A stretch of DNA of 64,000 nt from Tetragenococcus halophilus subsp. halophilus DSM 20339 (GCF_003841405.1 NZ_PXYA01000001.1:992001-1056000); one strand, 5' to 3'. Positions 1-11,537 are shown, numbered from the stretch's first letter. Notes: generated by a model not told the origin, from the sequence alone. Program-made: numbers and translations.

Positions 1-1
1 C

Positions 2-379
2 GCTGGTTCCAATTGGGTGATCGGTATTAACAAAACAAAATCTAAAGATGAAACACAAGCAGCGGTTGAATTTTTGAATTTCTTATATACAAGCGAAAAA
101 GGAAAAGAAATCGTCTCTGACGAATTTCAATTAGTTCCGCCGACAAAAGATGTGGATATTGATGACATTTCTGCACCAGTCTCTCGCCAATTATATCAAG
201 AAGTTTTAGACGATACAGCTGCGCCTATGACTTACAAACAAGAGCCTTATGGTTTTTTACGAGCCTCCTTAGCGCCTAATTTCCAAAAATATCTCGCCGG
301 TCAGCTTTCCTGGGAAGAATTAACAAAGCGAACCTCAGCTGATTTCAAACAAATGAGACAAGTGCAAACTGTTGATTAA
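2..379 (+). CDS. Sugar ABC transporter substrate-binding protein, C-terminal part (5' end outside window)
   Basis: The reading frame is open from the left edge (AGSNWVIGINK) to a stop at 379, so only about the last 125 residues are present. The motif pattern (a residue run SNWVIG, then KDETQAAVEFLNFL and a C-terminal helix ending in FKQMRQ) is typical of the C-terminal lobe of extracellular solute-binding proteins of family 1, which capture mono- or oligosaccharides at the cell surface and hand them to a membrane permease pair. Two MalF/MalG-type permease genes follow immediately, which supports the call. An ATPase is not visible in this window, so a shared MsmK-like ATPase elsewhere is likely. 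Substrate cannot be read from this fragment. Confidence 0.85.
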   Translation, partial: AGSNWVIGINKTKSKDETQAAVEFLNFLYTSEKGKEIVSDEFQLVPPTKDVDIDDISAPVSRQLYQEVLDDTAAPMTYKQEPYGFLRASLAPNFQKYLAGQLSWEELTKRTSADFKQMRQVQTVD

Positions 380-407
380 CTCATTATTTTTGCAGGAGAT
401 GATGTCA

Positions 408-1276
408 ATGAACCATTACAAGCACATGAAAAAAACTTATTGGCTTTTTTTAGCACCCGTGTTAATTACTTTATTTCTCGTTATCGTTCTGCCATTTATT
501 TACGGTATTTATACCTCATTTACCAATTCTAATGGCTTAACGATGTCCTTTATTGGCCTGACAAACTATAAACAGTTATTTAGCGATCAACGCTTTTTAG
601 AGAGTATGAATATTACCTTTTGGTTTTCGATTTTTTCAGTTATTTTAGTCAACATTATCGGACTAGGTCTTGGCTTATTAGTAACAACGATTCAGGGGAA
701 ATTTGCCACCTTTTTACGAACCACTTTCTTTGTTCCTAATTTAATCGGTGGTGTCATTTTAGGATTTATCTGGCAATTTATTTTCATCCAAGCTTTTTCT
801 GCTATTGGAAGTACAACTGGTATCCCTTTTTTTGACAACTGGCTAGCAACTAGCGTTTCTGGCTTTTGGGCACTAGTCATTGTCTTTGTATGGCAAATGA
901 GCGGCTATGTCATGCTGATTTATATTTCATTTTTAACTTCAATTAGTCAAACCGTACTTGATTCAGCCAAAATGGATGGTGCCAATGCTTGGCAAATGTT
1001 TTGGTATATCAAATTTCCGACAGTAGCTCCCGCTTTTACTATTAGTCTATTTTAACATTAACAAATGCTTTTCGACTTTACGACTTAAACTTAACTTTAA
1101 CAAATGGTGGGCCTTTTGGTTCCACAGAAATGTTAGCAATGAACATTTATAACACAGCTTTTCAAGAATATAGCCAAGGATATGCCCAAGCAAAGGGTGT
1201 AATATTCTTTATTATTGTAACGATCGTAACAGTGATTCAATTGAATTTAACTAGAAAGCGAGAGATGGATATATGA
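408..1276 (+). pseudogene. Sugar ABC transporter permease (MalF-type), frameshifted
   Basis: The first frame starts at ATG 408 (AGGAGA at 394-399) and encodes hydrophobic membrane segments and an EAA-type loop (SAKMDGANAWQMFWYIKFP) that docks to the ATPase. It then hits TAA at 1053-1055. The correct family sequence continues one frame over, from about 1052: LTLTNAFRLYDLNLTLTNGG and onward to TGA 1274-1276, overlapping the next start by 4 bases as expected for a paired permease. The break lies in a T run (four T at 1050-1053 where five would keep the frame). One lost T therefore removes the last roughly 70 residues. It could be a real null mutation or a sequencing error in a homopolymer. Everything after the break is otherwise intact, so the lesion is recent or artefactual. 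Confidence 0.85.
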
Positions 1277-2100
1277 AAAAACAACTCGATTTCAATAAAT
1301 TACTAGTTATTATTTTAGCTATCGTATTATCACTTAGTTGGTTATATCCTTTCTTTTTAATTTTCATTAATTCATTTAAAACACGTACCGAGATTTTGTC
1401 TAACGTTATTGGTTTACCTGAAGAAATCACACTTGCTAACTACCCCAATGCATTTCAGGCTATGAATTATGTATCAGGTTTTGGCAATTCAGTGATTATC
1501 ACTGTGGCTAGTGTAGGTTTAACAGTATTATTTAGCGCCATGGCGGCTTATGTATTGCATCGTCGCGACTCAAAATTAAGCACCTTCATTTACTACTTTT
1601 GTGGGGTTACAATGTTGATCCCCTTTCAAGCGATCATGATTCCTTTAATCAACCTTTTTGGACAAATCAATTTATTGAACCGTACAGGCTTAACTATCAT
1701 GAATATTGGCTTTTCGGTCAGTTTATCGGTTTATCTTTATTACGGCGCTATGCGTAGTATTTCAACGGATTTGGATGATGCAGCAAACATTGACGGCGCA
1801 AATCGTATAAGTATTTTCTTTCGCGTAATCTTACCCATTTTAAAACCTACCACTGTAACTGTTATTATTTTAAATGGAATGAAAATATGGAACGACTATC
1901 TATTACCTTCATTAGTGGTTAATCAGCAGGGAATGCGTACATTACCGTTAGAATTATATTCATTTTTCGGTGAATTCACCACGCAGTGGGAACTAGCATT
2001 AACCGGCTTATTATTGGCGATTATTCCAGTGATTCTCCTCTTCATTTCTTTACAAAAATACTTTATTGCTGGGATAAGCGAGGGTTCTTTAAAAATGTAG
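1273..2100 (+). CDS. Carbohydrate ABC transporter permease (MalG-type)
   Basis: A 275-residue polytopic membrane protein, the usual length for the second permease of CUT1 sugar importers. It begins with a membrane segment after a short charged N-terminus, and the cytoplasmic EAA loop is visible as LDDAANIDGANRISIFFRV followed by ILPILKP at about residues 165-190. The C-terminus ends with the typical AGISEGSLKM-like tail. Its ATG overlaps the stop of the preceding permease (ATGA), indicating translational coupling. It would form a heterodimeric channel with the upstream protein, so the frameshift there probably disables the system unless corrected. Substrate is not determinable; the nearby gal genes hint at a galactoside but that is inference. 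Confidence 0.9.
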   Translation: MKKQLDFNKLLVIILAIVLSLSWLYPFFLIFINSFKTRTEILSNVIGLPEEITLANYPNAFQAMNYVSGFGNSVIITVASVGLTVLFSAMAAYVLHRRDSKLSTFIYYFCGVTMLIPFQAIMIPLINLFGQINLLNRTGLTIMNIGFSVSLSVYLYYGAMRSISTDLDDAANIDGANRISIFFRVILPILKPTTVTVIILNGMKIWNDYLLPSLVVNQQGMRTLPLELYSFFGEFTTQWELALTGLLLAIIPVILLFISLQKYFIAGISEGSLKM

Positions 2101-2129
2101 TCACTAGTATCGAATAGTTTTTACTTAAA

Positions 2130-2177
2130 AATAGCGCTAATAAACAAAATTTATCAAATTTGCTTATTAACGCTATT
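2130..2177. terminator. Bidirectional intrinsic terminator
   Basis: AATAGCG at 2130-2136 pairs with CGCTATT at 2171-2177, and TAATAA at 2138-2143 pairs with TTATTA at 2164-2169, with one C/A mismatch between. Read leftward the stem is followed by TTTTT. It lies between the convergent permease and acetyltransferase genes. Confidence 0.7.
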
Positions 2178-2220
2178 ACTAACTTATTACGGTTTTTATT
2201 TTGTCATGATTTTCGATTAA

Positions 2221-2781
2221 TTAGTTAATTGTCTTTATTACTTTGCAGGGAGATCCATAAGCTAAGACATTTTCCGGAATGTTTTGGGTAACCAAACTAG
2301 CCGCACCGATGATAGAGTTTTTCCCTATATGAGTCCCAGGCAGTATAATAGCGCCTGCACCGATCCAAACATTTTCTTCTATTGTTACTGGTAAATTGTA
2401 TTGCGCATTATTTCTTCTTAATGAAGAATCAAGAGGATGAGTACCTGTGATGATTGTTACATTAGGACCAATCATTGTATCATCATGAATTTCGATCCGA
2501 GTGTCGTCAACTAATGTTAGGTTGAAATTAGCATAGACATTATCTCCTAGAAATGTATTTTTCCCCCAATTCGCGTGAAGCGGTTGTTCAATATAGGTAT
2601 TTGCCCCGATTTCACCAAATAGTTTTTCCAGGTATTCTCTTCTTTTCTGTGATTTCTCTGGTTCTAATTGATTGAAAGAATGAAGAATCATACTGTATTT
2701 TAAGCTTTCCTCTTCAATCTCTGCATTCTCATAATAAATTTCTCCAGAATTCATTCGTCTTTTTATTTCATTTGTGTCCAC
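2221..2781 (-). CDS. Maltose/galactoside O-acetyltransferase family protein (hexapeptide repeat)
   Basis: The 186-residue product has the layout of the Maa/LacA sugar O-acetyltransferase family: a short helical N-terminal domain (residues 1-55) followed by left-handed beta-helix hexapeptide repeats (for example IGPNVTIITGTHPLD and VWIGAGAIILPGTHIG), with the conserved active-site histidine in the TGTHPLD motif. The family moves acetyl groups from acetyl-CoA to a sugar hydroxyl in the cytoplasm. The start is GTG at 2781 with GAGGTG six bases upstream. It is monocistronic, between two terminators, downstream of galR. Whether it prefers maltose, galactosides or another acceptor cannot be told. 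Confidence 0.85.
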   Translation of the reverse strand: MDTNEIKRRMNSGEIYYENAEIEEESLKYSMILHSFNQLEPEKSQKRREYLEKLFGEIGANTYIEQPLHANWGKNTFLGDNVYANFNLTLVDDTRIEIHDDTMIGPNVTIITGTHPLDSSLRRNNAQYNLPVTIEENVWIGAGAIILPGTHIGKNSIIGAASLVTQNIPENVLAYGSPCKVIKTIN

Positions 2782-2840
2782 CTATTTCACCTCATAACAC
2801 TACATAAAAAAGTTTCAAACTATGCTATTATTTTTTCTTA

Positions 2841-2880
2841 AAAATACCTAGTAATCATTGTGCGATCACTAGGTGTTTTT
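2841..2880 (-). terminator. Terminator of the gal operon
   Basis: ACCTAGT at 2846-2852 pairs perfectly with ACTAGGT at 2868-2874, with flanking A and T runs on both sides. It sits four bases past the galR stop. Confidence 0.85.
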
Positions 2881-2883
2881 CGT

Positions 2884-5392
<2,509 letters not shown>

Positions 5393-5396
<4 letters not shown>

Positions 5397-6394
5397 TCCG
5401 CTTCCTCCTCTTCATATCCATTTGCATGATTTACATGCCAATTCCAAGCAGTTTCGATAATTTTTTTCACACTAGTATATTGTGGCTGCCAACCTAAAAT
5501 TCTTTTAGCTTTGTCACTAGCAGCAACTAAAGTAGCAGGATCACCTGCACGTCTAGGGGCCACTTTAGCCGGAATTTGTTTGTTTGTTACTTCTCTAGCC
5601 GCTTCTAGCATTTGTTTTACAGAATAACCTGAATTACTTCCTAGGTTAAAGATATTACTTGGATTTCCCGCTCTTAAGTATTCCAAAGCTAAAATGTGAG
5701 CTGCTATCAAATCTTCTACATGGACATAATCTCTCACACAAGTTCCATCTGCAGTGTCATAGTCATCACCAAAAATGGCTAATTGCTCTCTTTGTCCTAA
5801 AGCTACTTCTAAAATAATAGGAATCAAGTGCGTCTCTGGTCGATGATCTTCTCCGATAGAAGCATCTTTTTTAGCTCCAGCAACGTTAAAATAACGCAAG
5901 GCAACAAATTTTATTCCATAGGCTTCATCACACCAGCGCATCATTTTTTCCATCATTAATTTACTTTCTCCGTAAGGATTTTTAGGATTAGCTGGGGTTT
6001 CTTCAGTAATCGGATCTTCTTCTGGTTCTCCATAAGTTGCTGCTGTTGAAGAAAAGACAATATTTTTCACATTAAATTCTTGCATAACTTCTAATACTAT
6101 TTCAGTTCCTGAAACATTATTATTAAAATATTTTAACGGATCTTCTACAGATTCACCTACCAAAGAACTAGCAGCAAAATGAATGACTCCTTCAATATCT
6201 TCTTTTGCAAATACTTCGCTGACAAAAGCTTTATCGCGGATATCTCCTTGATAAAAGTGAGCTTCAGGGTGAATTGCAGCTTGATGTCCTGTTAATAAAT
6301 TATCAATAACAGCCACTTTATACTCCTGGTTAATTAACTGATCAACGGCGTGCGAGCCAATATAACCCGCGCCGCCTAATACTAAAATTGTCAT
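5393..6394 (-). CDS. galE: UDP-glucose 4-epimerase
   Basis: Interconverts UDP-galactose and UDP-glucose, regenerating the UDP-glucose used by GalT and supplying UDP-galactose for wall polymers. It is an extended SDR: NAD-binding GGAGYIGSH at residues 7-15, the SSTAATYG region near 115-122 and the catalytic YGESK (Y141, K145). At 333 residues it has the normal length. It lies 51 bases after galK and overlaps galT by 4 bases, in operon order galK-galE-galT-galR. Confidence 0.97.
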
Positions 6395-6445
6395 ACGATT
6401 CTCTCCTTAAATTGGTCATTTTCTATAAATATTATCTGTTTCATT

Positions 6446-7606
6446 TTATAGCTTTCTAGCGCCATCATCAATACTCGCTTGATAAATATCGGTTGCGTAT
6501 CCAATATTATCCAAATATGTCTGAGAAACATCTTTTACAAAGTCTTGCCAGAATGTTTTTTTCACCAGAGCAATGGCACAACCCCCAAAACCAGCACCAG
6601 TCATTCGCGCCCCTAAGACAGCAGGATGTTGTTGCGCCACAAACACTAGCGTATCCAGTTCTTTTCCTGTCACTTCATAGTCATTTTGTAACGAAGTATG
6701 AGAAGCATTCAACAATTCTCCAAACTCAACCAGGTCCCCTTTTTCTAAGGCTATTTTTGCTTTTTTGGTTCGTTCATTTTCTGTCACTGCATGTTTTGCA
6801 CGCTTAAATAATATCTCATCTTCAATCAAAGCTGCATTGGCCACAAGGTCTTTGTTTTCCAGTTCTCCTAATGATTGAATCGATAATTCCTTTTGTAAAT
6901 ATTGTAAAGCTTGTTCGCATTCTTTACGGCGCTCGTTATATTTTGAATCTGCTAATTTTCGTGATTTATTCGTATTCATAATTGCAATGACATATTCCCC
7001 AAATTCAGCTGGAACCACTTCATAATCCAAGGTATTAGTATCTAGCAATAAAGCATGATCTGACTGTCCCATCCCTACAGCAAACTGATCCATAATACCT
7101 GAATTTACTCCAATAAATTGATTCTCTGTTTTTTGTCCTAACTTGACTAAATCGAGTGTAGTAATAGATAACTCAAATAAATCTTGTAGGATAACACCCA
7201 TTAACAATTCAATTGAAGCTGAAGAAGAAAGTCCAGCACTATTAGGTATATTGCCATAAAAAGCAATATCTAAACCTGAATTAATAGAAAAACCTGCTTC
7301 TTTTAAGAAAAATAGCATGCCTTTAGGATAGTTTGCCCAATCATCTATTTCTTTATAAGTTAAATCTCCTAAGGTAAACTCAATTATTCCCTTTTCAGAA
7401 AAATTTTCCGAATAGAGTCGAACTAAACGATCCTCACGTTTTCTAACTGCAGCATATGTACCTAGCGTAATTGGTACTGGAAATACATAACCGCCATTAT
7501 AATCTGTATGTTCACCAATTAAGTTTACCCTGCCTGGGGCAAAGTAAGTCCCTTGTGCCGGATGATCAAAAATTTCAGAAAATACTTTTTTTACTTTGTT
7601 TTCCAT
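6446..7606 (-). CDS. galK: Galactokinase
   Basis: Phosphorylates galactose at C1 with ATP, the first Leloir step. GHMP-kinase motifs are clear: the galactokinase signature GRVNLIGEHTDYNGG at residues 25-39, the phosphate-binding GLSSSAS at 125-131, the catalytic-base region SGIMDQFAVG, and the C-terminal TGAGFGGCAIALV. Its 386 residues match the family. It is the first gene of the gal operon. An AAAGGAGC ribosome binding site precedes ATG 7606, and a good promoter with candidate operator sites lies about 75-100 bases upstream. Confidence 0.97.
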   Translation of the reverse strand: MENKVKKVFSEIFDHPAQGTYFAPGRVNLIGEHTDYNGGYVFPVPITLGTYAAVRKREDRLVRLYSENFSEKGIIEFTLGDLTYKEIDDWANYPKGMLFFLKEAGFSINSGLDIAFYGNIPNSAGLSSSASIELLMGVILQDLFELSITTLDLVKLGQKTENQFIGVNSGIMDQFAVGMGQSDHALLLDTNTLDYEVVPAEFGEYVIAIMNTNKSRKLADSKYNERRKECEQALQYLQKELSIQSLGELENKDLVANAALIEDEILFKRAKHAVTENERTKKAKIALEKGDLVEFGELLNASHTSLQNDYEVTGKELDTLVFVAQQHPAVLGARMTGAGFGGCAIALVKKTFWQDFVKDVSQTYLDNIGYATDIYQASIDDGARKL

Positions 7607-7667
7607 ATTTTTCGCTCCTTTAAAATAAATACATAAATTACTTTAAACTAAGCCTTAGAAATAATTT

Positions 7668-7708
7668 TTTAGTAAAACTATTATAAAACATTTAGTAAAT
7701 AATTTCAA
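7668..7708 (-). promoter_or_regulatory. galK promoter with two candidate GalR sites
   Basis: On the minus strand TTGAAA (7703-7708) is followed 17 bases later by TATAAT (7680-7685), a near-consensus sigma-A promoter. The nonamer TTTAGTAAA occurs twice on the plus strand, at 7691-7699 inside the spacer and at 7668-7676 just past the -10, 23 bases apart, about two helical turns. A LacI-family repressor bound there would block RNA polymerase. Promoter seen directly; assignment to GalR is inferred from the linked galR gene. Confidence 0.75.
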
Positions 7709-7881
7709 TTTATTATTAAAATGCTTTCATATTGAATTCTGTTAACTAAATTTTGAAACAGTCTTTTATTATAATAAAACTAAAAGACAAAAGTTTCTTT
7801 AACAAATATAAGTATATCTCTTTTCAAATCTAGTCATTTCATTCATAATAAAGATAAGATAAATAAATGAGGTGAAAAATA

Positions 7882-8049
7882 ATGAAGAAGTTTACTCTTG
7901 GATTTATTGTAGGTTCTTTAGCGACTACTGCCGCAACTGCTTGTTTAGTACAATCAGTAAAAAAACAAGTGATTGAACCAATCGAAGAAAAAGAAGCGAT
8001 GATTGATGAAAATCGCAAAAAAGCACGTCGTAAAAGTTTTGCTAGATAA
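7882..8049 (+). CDS. DUF3042 family small membrane-anchored protein
   Basis: A 55-residue protein starting MKKFTLGFIVGS, with GAGGTG at 7869-7874. Residues about 5-25 form a hydrophobic segment, followed by a charged helix (IEPIEEKEAMIDENRKKA) and a basic C-terminus. This is the layout of the DUF3042 family common in Lactobacillales; the function is unknown. It stands alone, divergent from galK, and ends in a strong terminator. Confidence 0.85.
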   Translation: MKKFTLGFIVGSLATTAATACLVQSVKKQVIEPIEEKEAMIDENRKKARRKSFAR

Positions 8050-8054
8050 AAAAG

Positions 8055-8124
8055 ATAAGACCTTATGTATGAACTTTTTAAAGCAATTGAAAAGTTCGAT
8101 ATACATAAGGTCTTATTTTTTTTA
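8055..8124. terminator. Strong bidirectional terminator
   Basis: A 16-bp perfect stem (8055-8070 with 8101-8116), extended by an inner GAACTTTT/AAAAGTTC stem, followed by a T run on the plus strand. It serves the DUF3042 gene and the convergent rhodanese operon. Confidence 0.9.
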
Positions 8125-8523
8125 GGTTACTTTCTTAGACTTTTTCTTACCTTCCCAGCCGTTAAATCCTTCTTTTAAGATGTAGATATCTTTATAGCCA
8201 TTCTTACGTAATTTATTCGCAGCTCGTACGCTTAGTGTTTTTCCAGTATCATATAAATAAACTGGTTGATCTTTACGAATAGATCCTATTGAATTATTCA
8301 ACAAAGTATAAGGAATATTTCTGGCACCTAGAATATGGTTGCCGTCAAATTCTTTTTTCTCACGAACGTCAATGACTTGCGCCTTTCTCATTCCTTGACG
8401 AAATGTCTCTTGATCAATGACCTTTGCTGAACGCTTTCCTTGTATATAAAAATATAACCAATTAATCCCCATAGCAATTAATATAGCAGCTAAAATAAGC
8501 GTCAAAGTTTGCAAAAAATTCAT
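8122..8523 (-). CDS. Membrane-anchored rhodanese-like domain protein without the catalytic cysteine
   Basis: The 133-residue protein has one N-terminal membrane segment (about residues 5-28) and a single rhodanese domain (DQETFRQGMRKAQVIDVREK, then HILGARNIPY). At the active loop, where sulfurtransferases have a cysteine, the sequence is VYLYDTGKTLSVRAANKL: no cysteine. So sulfur transfer is unlikely and a structural or binding role is more plausible. It is the last gene of the glucokinase cluster, the position of yqhL-type genes in Bacillus-like genomes. Confidence 0.85.
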   Translation of the reverse strand: MNFLQTLTLILAAILIAMGINWLYFYIQGKRSAKVIDQETFRQGMRKAQVIDVREKKEFDGNHILGARNIPYTLLNNSIGSIRKDQPVYLYDTGKTLSVRAANKLRKNGYKDIYILKEGFNGWEGKKKSKKVT

Positions 8524-8537
8524 GTTCTGTCACCTTT

Positions 8538-9506
8538 CTAATCTTTTAGTTTCAAAGCTAACGAAGCCGCGCCAATAATTCCAGCATCGTTACCTAACTG
8601 TGCTAATTTAATTCTTGTACTTTCTCTTACTTGTGGAAATGTAAATTCTTTAAAATAGTTTACCACTTTTGTACGCAAAAATTCACCGGCAGCAGATACT
8701 CCACCGCCAAGTATTAAAGAAGACGGATTTAACAGATTACCGATATTACCACATGCTAAACCTAAATAATAACAAATATGATCTACAACCATCATTGCTA
8801 ACCGGTCATCTTCTTCGGCTAATTCAAAAATGTCTTTACTTGTAATTTCTTCGCCATTATCCAACCGTTGTTTTAATACAGAAGTACCAGCATACTCTTC
8901 AGCTAATTTACGCGCAATCCGCACAATTCCTGTAGCACTAGCAATAGTTTCAAGACAACCTTTTTTACCACAAGTACACTCAAAACCATCAGGATCTACG
9001 GTAATATGCCCAATTTCACCAGCACATCCAGCAATTCCATGTAAAAGTTCACCTTCCATAACGATACCGCCACCAACGCCAGTTCCTAATGTTATAAAAA
9101 CCACATCGGGCTCATTATCACCAGCTCCTTTCCAGCGTTCACCTAGCGCTGCAACATTAGCATCATTATCTAGTGTAAAAGAAATTCCTGTTTCTTTTTC
9201 AATTTGTTCTTTGACAGGTTGAGTTGTCTTCCAGTTTAAATTATAAGCACCAATAACTGTTCCTTTTTTTCGGTCAACACTACCTGGTGTCCCCATACCA
9301 ATACCAATAAAATCTTTAGGCTGCATATCATATAAATTCAAATGATAATTAATTGATGCAATAATATCAGGAACAATATGCGAACCTTCATCTAAAGTGT
9401 TCGTTTGAATACTCCATTTTTGCTGAATCTCACCTTCAGTTGTCAAAATAGCAAATTTGACAGTCGTACCACCTAAATCGATTCCCATAATTTTTTCTTC
9501 AGCCAT
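8538..9506 (-). CDS. glcK: Glucokinase (ROK family)
   Basis: Phosphorylates cytosolic glucose to glucose-6-phosphate, for example glucose released from non-PTS sugars. It is a ROK-family protein: ATP-binding DLGGTT at residues 10-15, the catalytic DNDAN region near 113-117, and the zinc-binding CTCGKKGCLE at 177-186 with H167 before it. It lacks an N-terminal DNA-binding domain, so it is a kinase and not a ROK repressor. The ATG follows the yqgQ stop directly. The order rhomboid-yqgQ-glcK-rhodanese is conserved in Firmicutes. Confidence 0.95.
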   Translation of the reverse strand: MAEEKIMGIDLGGTTVKFAILTTEGEIQQKWSIQTNTLDEGSHIVPDIIASINYHLNLYDMQPKDFIGIGMGTPGSVDRKKGTVIGAYNLNWKTTQPVKEQIEKETGISFTLDNDANVAALGERWKGAGDNEPDVVFITLGTGVGGGIVMEGELLHGIAGCAGEIGHITVDPDGFECTCGKKGCLETIASATGIVRIARKLAEEYAGTSVLKQRLDNGEEITSKDIFELAEEDDRLAMMVVDHICYYLGLACGNIGNLLNPSSLILGGGVSAAGEFLRTKVVNYFKEFTFPQVRESTRIKLAQLGNDAGIIGAASLALKLKD

Positions 9507-9713
9507 TCAATTACCCCCCCAGCTTTCTTCAATTCGATGTTCTCTTATTAATATATTTCTAGCTTTTAGGTAAGTTTCTTGATCTATCAGTCGTGCTTCA
9601 AAGAGCTTTTTGAGTTCAATACTCATCAGTTCGATATCATAGATCCGCTTGCCTACATATACAAATATGCCAAAACGTTTTAATAATTGTTGCACGTCAT
9701 ATAAACTATCCAT
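9507..9713 (-). CDS. yqgQ: YqgQ family protein (DUF910)
   Basis: A 68-residue protein beginning MDSLYDVQQLLKRFG, matching the small helical YqgQ family found next to glucokinase. The function is not established. The start has AGGAAG seven bases upstream, and its stop is adjacent to the glcK start, so the two are co-translated. Confidence 0.88.
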   Translation of the reverse strand: MDSLYDVQQLLKRFGIFVYVGKRIYDIELMSIELKKLFEARLIDQETYLKARNILIREHRIEESWGGN

Positions 9714-9731
9714 ATATACACTTCCTAAATA

Positions 9732-10418
9732 TTATACTAGTAATTGATATTTTTTAAAACCATAGAACAAACAAAAGCCTAGTAAAAATACTAGCGCAAT
9801 ACCCGAAATTATGCGAACATGGATTGAATAATCACGTAAGCGTTGGGGTAAACCAAATAAGTTACCCAACAACGCGCCGCCAAGTAAACCTCCAACGTGT
9901 CCCCAAATGTCTATCGAACGATCAAATAGACTAAAAAGCAAACTAATTCCAATGAATAAAGTAAATTGCCGTACTAGAACTTGGATGGCATAATTATTTT
10001 TGTAGTGCACACCTAAAACAACAAAAGCACCAAATAAACCAAATAGTGCTGTGCTGGAACCGGCCGATTGTACCCCTGGTGAATTAAAAGCAAAGCTTAA
10101 CAAGTTTCCTGCAGCTCCACTGAGAAGATAAATGAAAAAGTAACGCATATGGCCATACATAGCTTCTAAGCGCTGCCCCATAAAATATAGCACAATTGAA
10201 TTTACAGCAAAATGCATTAACCCGTAATGTATAAATATAGGCGTGATAAATCGCCAATATTGCGAATAATACACTACAAAGGGACCAAACATCGCACCTT
10301 GTGATTCAATTAGCCCGGGAAAAAGATAGGAAATGATAAACACCAATATCTGTATGCCCAAAAAGAAGTAGGTAATAATCGGTTGATTAAGCCACCGACG
10401 AAGTTGAATATTATTCAT
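9732..10418 (-). CDS. Rhomboid family intramembrane serine protease
   Basis: Six or so hydrophobic segments and the rhomboid catalytic features are visible: an HFAVNS motif in an early helix, the serine in AGSSTALFG, and the histidine in DIWGHVGG, giving a Ser-His dyad for cleavage inside the membrane. Related to B. subtilis GluP (YqgP) but lacking its long N-terminal and TPR extensions. I start at ATG 10418 because AAGGGAG lies eight bases upstream; the frame continues to 10436 without a ribosome binding site. The start overlaps the end of the cyclo-ligase gene by 8 bases. Confidence 0.9.
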   Translation of the reverse strand: MNNIQLRRWLNQPIITYFFLGIQILVFIISYLFPGLIESQGAMFGPFVVYYSQYWRFITPIFIHYGLMHFAVNSIVLYFMGQRLEAMYGHMRYFFIYLLSGAAGNLLSFAFNSPGVQSAGSSTALFGLFGAFVVLGVHYKNNYAIQVLVRQFTLFIGISLLFSLFDRSIDIWGHVGGLLGGALLGNLFGLPQRLRDYSIHVRIISGIALVFLLGFCLFYGFKKYQLLV

Positions 10419-10977
10419 AGACATAACTCCCTTCAAGAGTGTCAGTATAAATGCGCGTCACTGCTTGGTCAAACTCTTCTGCTTGCCAATCATCATTTAG
10501 CTGTTCAGAAAAGGCCAAACCACACGTTTTGCCAGAAAAATCTTCCAAAAAACGATCATAGTAACCTTTACCAAAACCAATACGATAGCCTTTCTTCGAA
10601 AATATCAATCCAGGAACCAATATTAAATCAATATCTTTTTTTGCTATAACTAAGTTATTCATAGGCTCTTCAATCCCAAAATCAGATAACTGATAAGTTG
10701 TATTTTCATCTACTTCATAAAAATTTAACTGACGTTCAGGTAAGGTTTTAGGTACTACTATTTTTTTCCCCTGACTTAAAGCTTTTTTCATAATAGGTTC
10801 AGTATTGAGTTCAAACGACTGCGCGCGGACCATCCCAATTGTTTGAGCCTCTTTCCATAATTTAGAATGGAACAAAAGTGTGGTAATTTGTTGTTCCTTT
10901 TTTCGTTTCTTATCTATATGTTTAGCTAACTCTTCTAATTGTTTTTTTCCTTCTTGTCGTAGTATGCTTTTATCCAT
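10411..10977 (-). CDS. 5-formyltetrahydrofolate cyclo-ligase
   Basis: Converts 5-formyl-THF to 5,10-methenyl-THF using ATP, in folate salvage. The family signature GFGKGYYDRFL and the preceding LILVPGLIFSKKGYRIG are present. I place the start at ATG 10977 with GGAG eight bases upstream; the upstream GTG at 10986 overlaps that site. About 188 residues, the normal length. It is the first gene of the five-gene cluster running to the rhodanese gene, divergent from rpmG; the 214-base intergenic region must carry both promoters. Confidence 0.92.
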   Translation of the reverse strand: MDKSILRQEGKKQLEELAKHIDKKRKKEQQITTLLFHSKLWKEAQTIGMVRAQSFELNTEPIMKKALSQGKKIVVPKTLPERQLNFYEVDENTTYQLSDFGIEEPMNNLVIAKKDIDLILVPGLIFSKKGYRIGFGKGYYDRFLEDFSGKTCGLAFSEQLNDDWQAEEFDQAVTRIYTDTLEGSYVYE

Positions 10978-11191
10978 TGTTTCCACTCCAATATCTCAAA
11001 ATTATTCTACTTGTTTAAGACAATATGTTTCTATTCTACCATGTTCAAATAGATACAGATATACAAAATTTTGCGTCAAGCAAACTTACTTAACATTTTT
11101 ATCTAAAATTCTAGAATTTTACCTACAAACATGATATGATAGTTAAGTCCAAAAAAATGGAGTATCTAGTTATTTATAGGAGGGAAATGTC

Positions 11192-11341
11192 ATGCGTGTA
11201 AACATTACATTAGAATGCACTTCATGCAAAGAACGCAATTATTTAACAAGTAAAAACAAACGCAATAATCCAGACCGTTTGGAAAAGAAAAAATATTGCC
11301 CACGTGAAAGAAAAGTTACTTTGCATCGCGAAACAAAATAA
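11192..11341 (+). CDS. rpmG: 50S ribosomal protein L33
   Basis: A 49-residue basic protein ([19 protein letters not shown]... ending VTLHRETK) with GGAGGGAAA upstream of ATG 11192. It keeps CTSC and one more cysteine (KKYCPRERK), but the fourth zinc-ligand cysteine is Glu. So it is an incomplete zinc-ribbon paralogue of L33. A TATGAT at 11135-11140 is a possible -10; no clear -35 is seen. Confidence 0.95.
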   Translation: MRVNITLECTSCKERNYLTSKNKRNNPDRLEKKKYCPRERKVTLHRETK

Positions 11342-11353
11342 AAAAACATTCAT

Positions 11354-11394
11354 CTGCTAAATAATCACTCCTGGTTATTTAGCAGTTTTTTTTT
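11354..11394 (+). terminator. rpmG terminator
   Basis: CTGCTAAATAA (11354-11364) pairs perfectly with TTATTTAGCAG (11375-11385), then nine T. Confidence 0.93.
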
Positions 11395-11537
11395 AATATA
11401 GATAACTAGTACGTAATATTTTTCCTCTAATACAACAGTGATTTTCTATTTCTATGCCTATTGCTTCTCATTCAACATTAACTGGATATATTTAACAAAA
11501 GTAATAAACCCTTATGGATATTTCATATTTTTATGTA

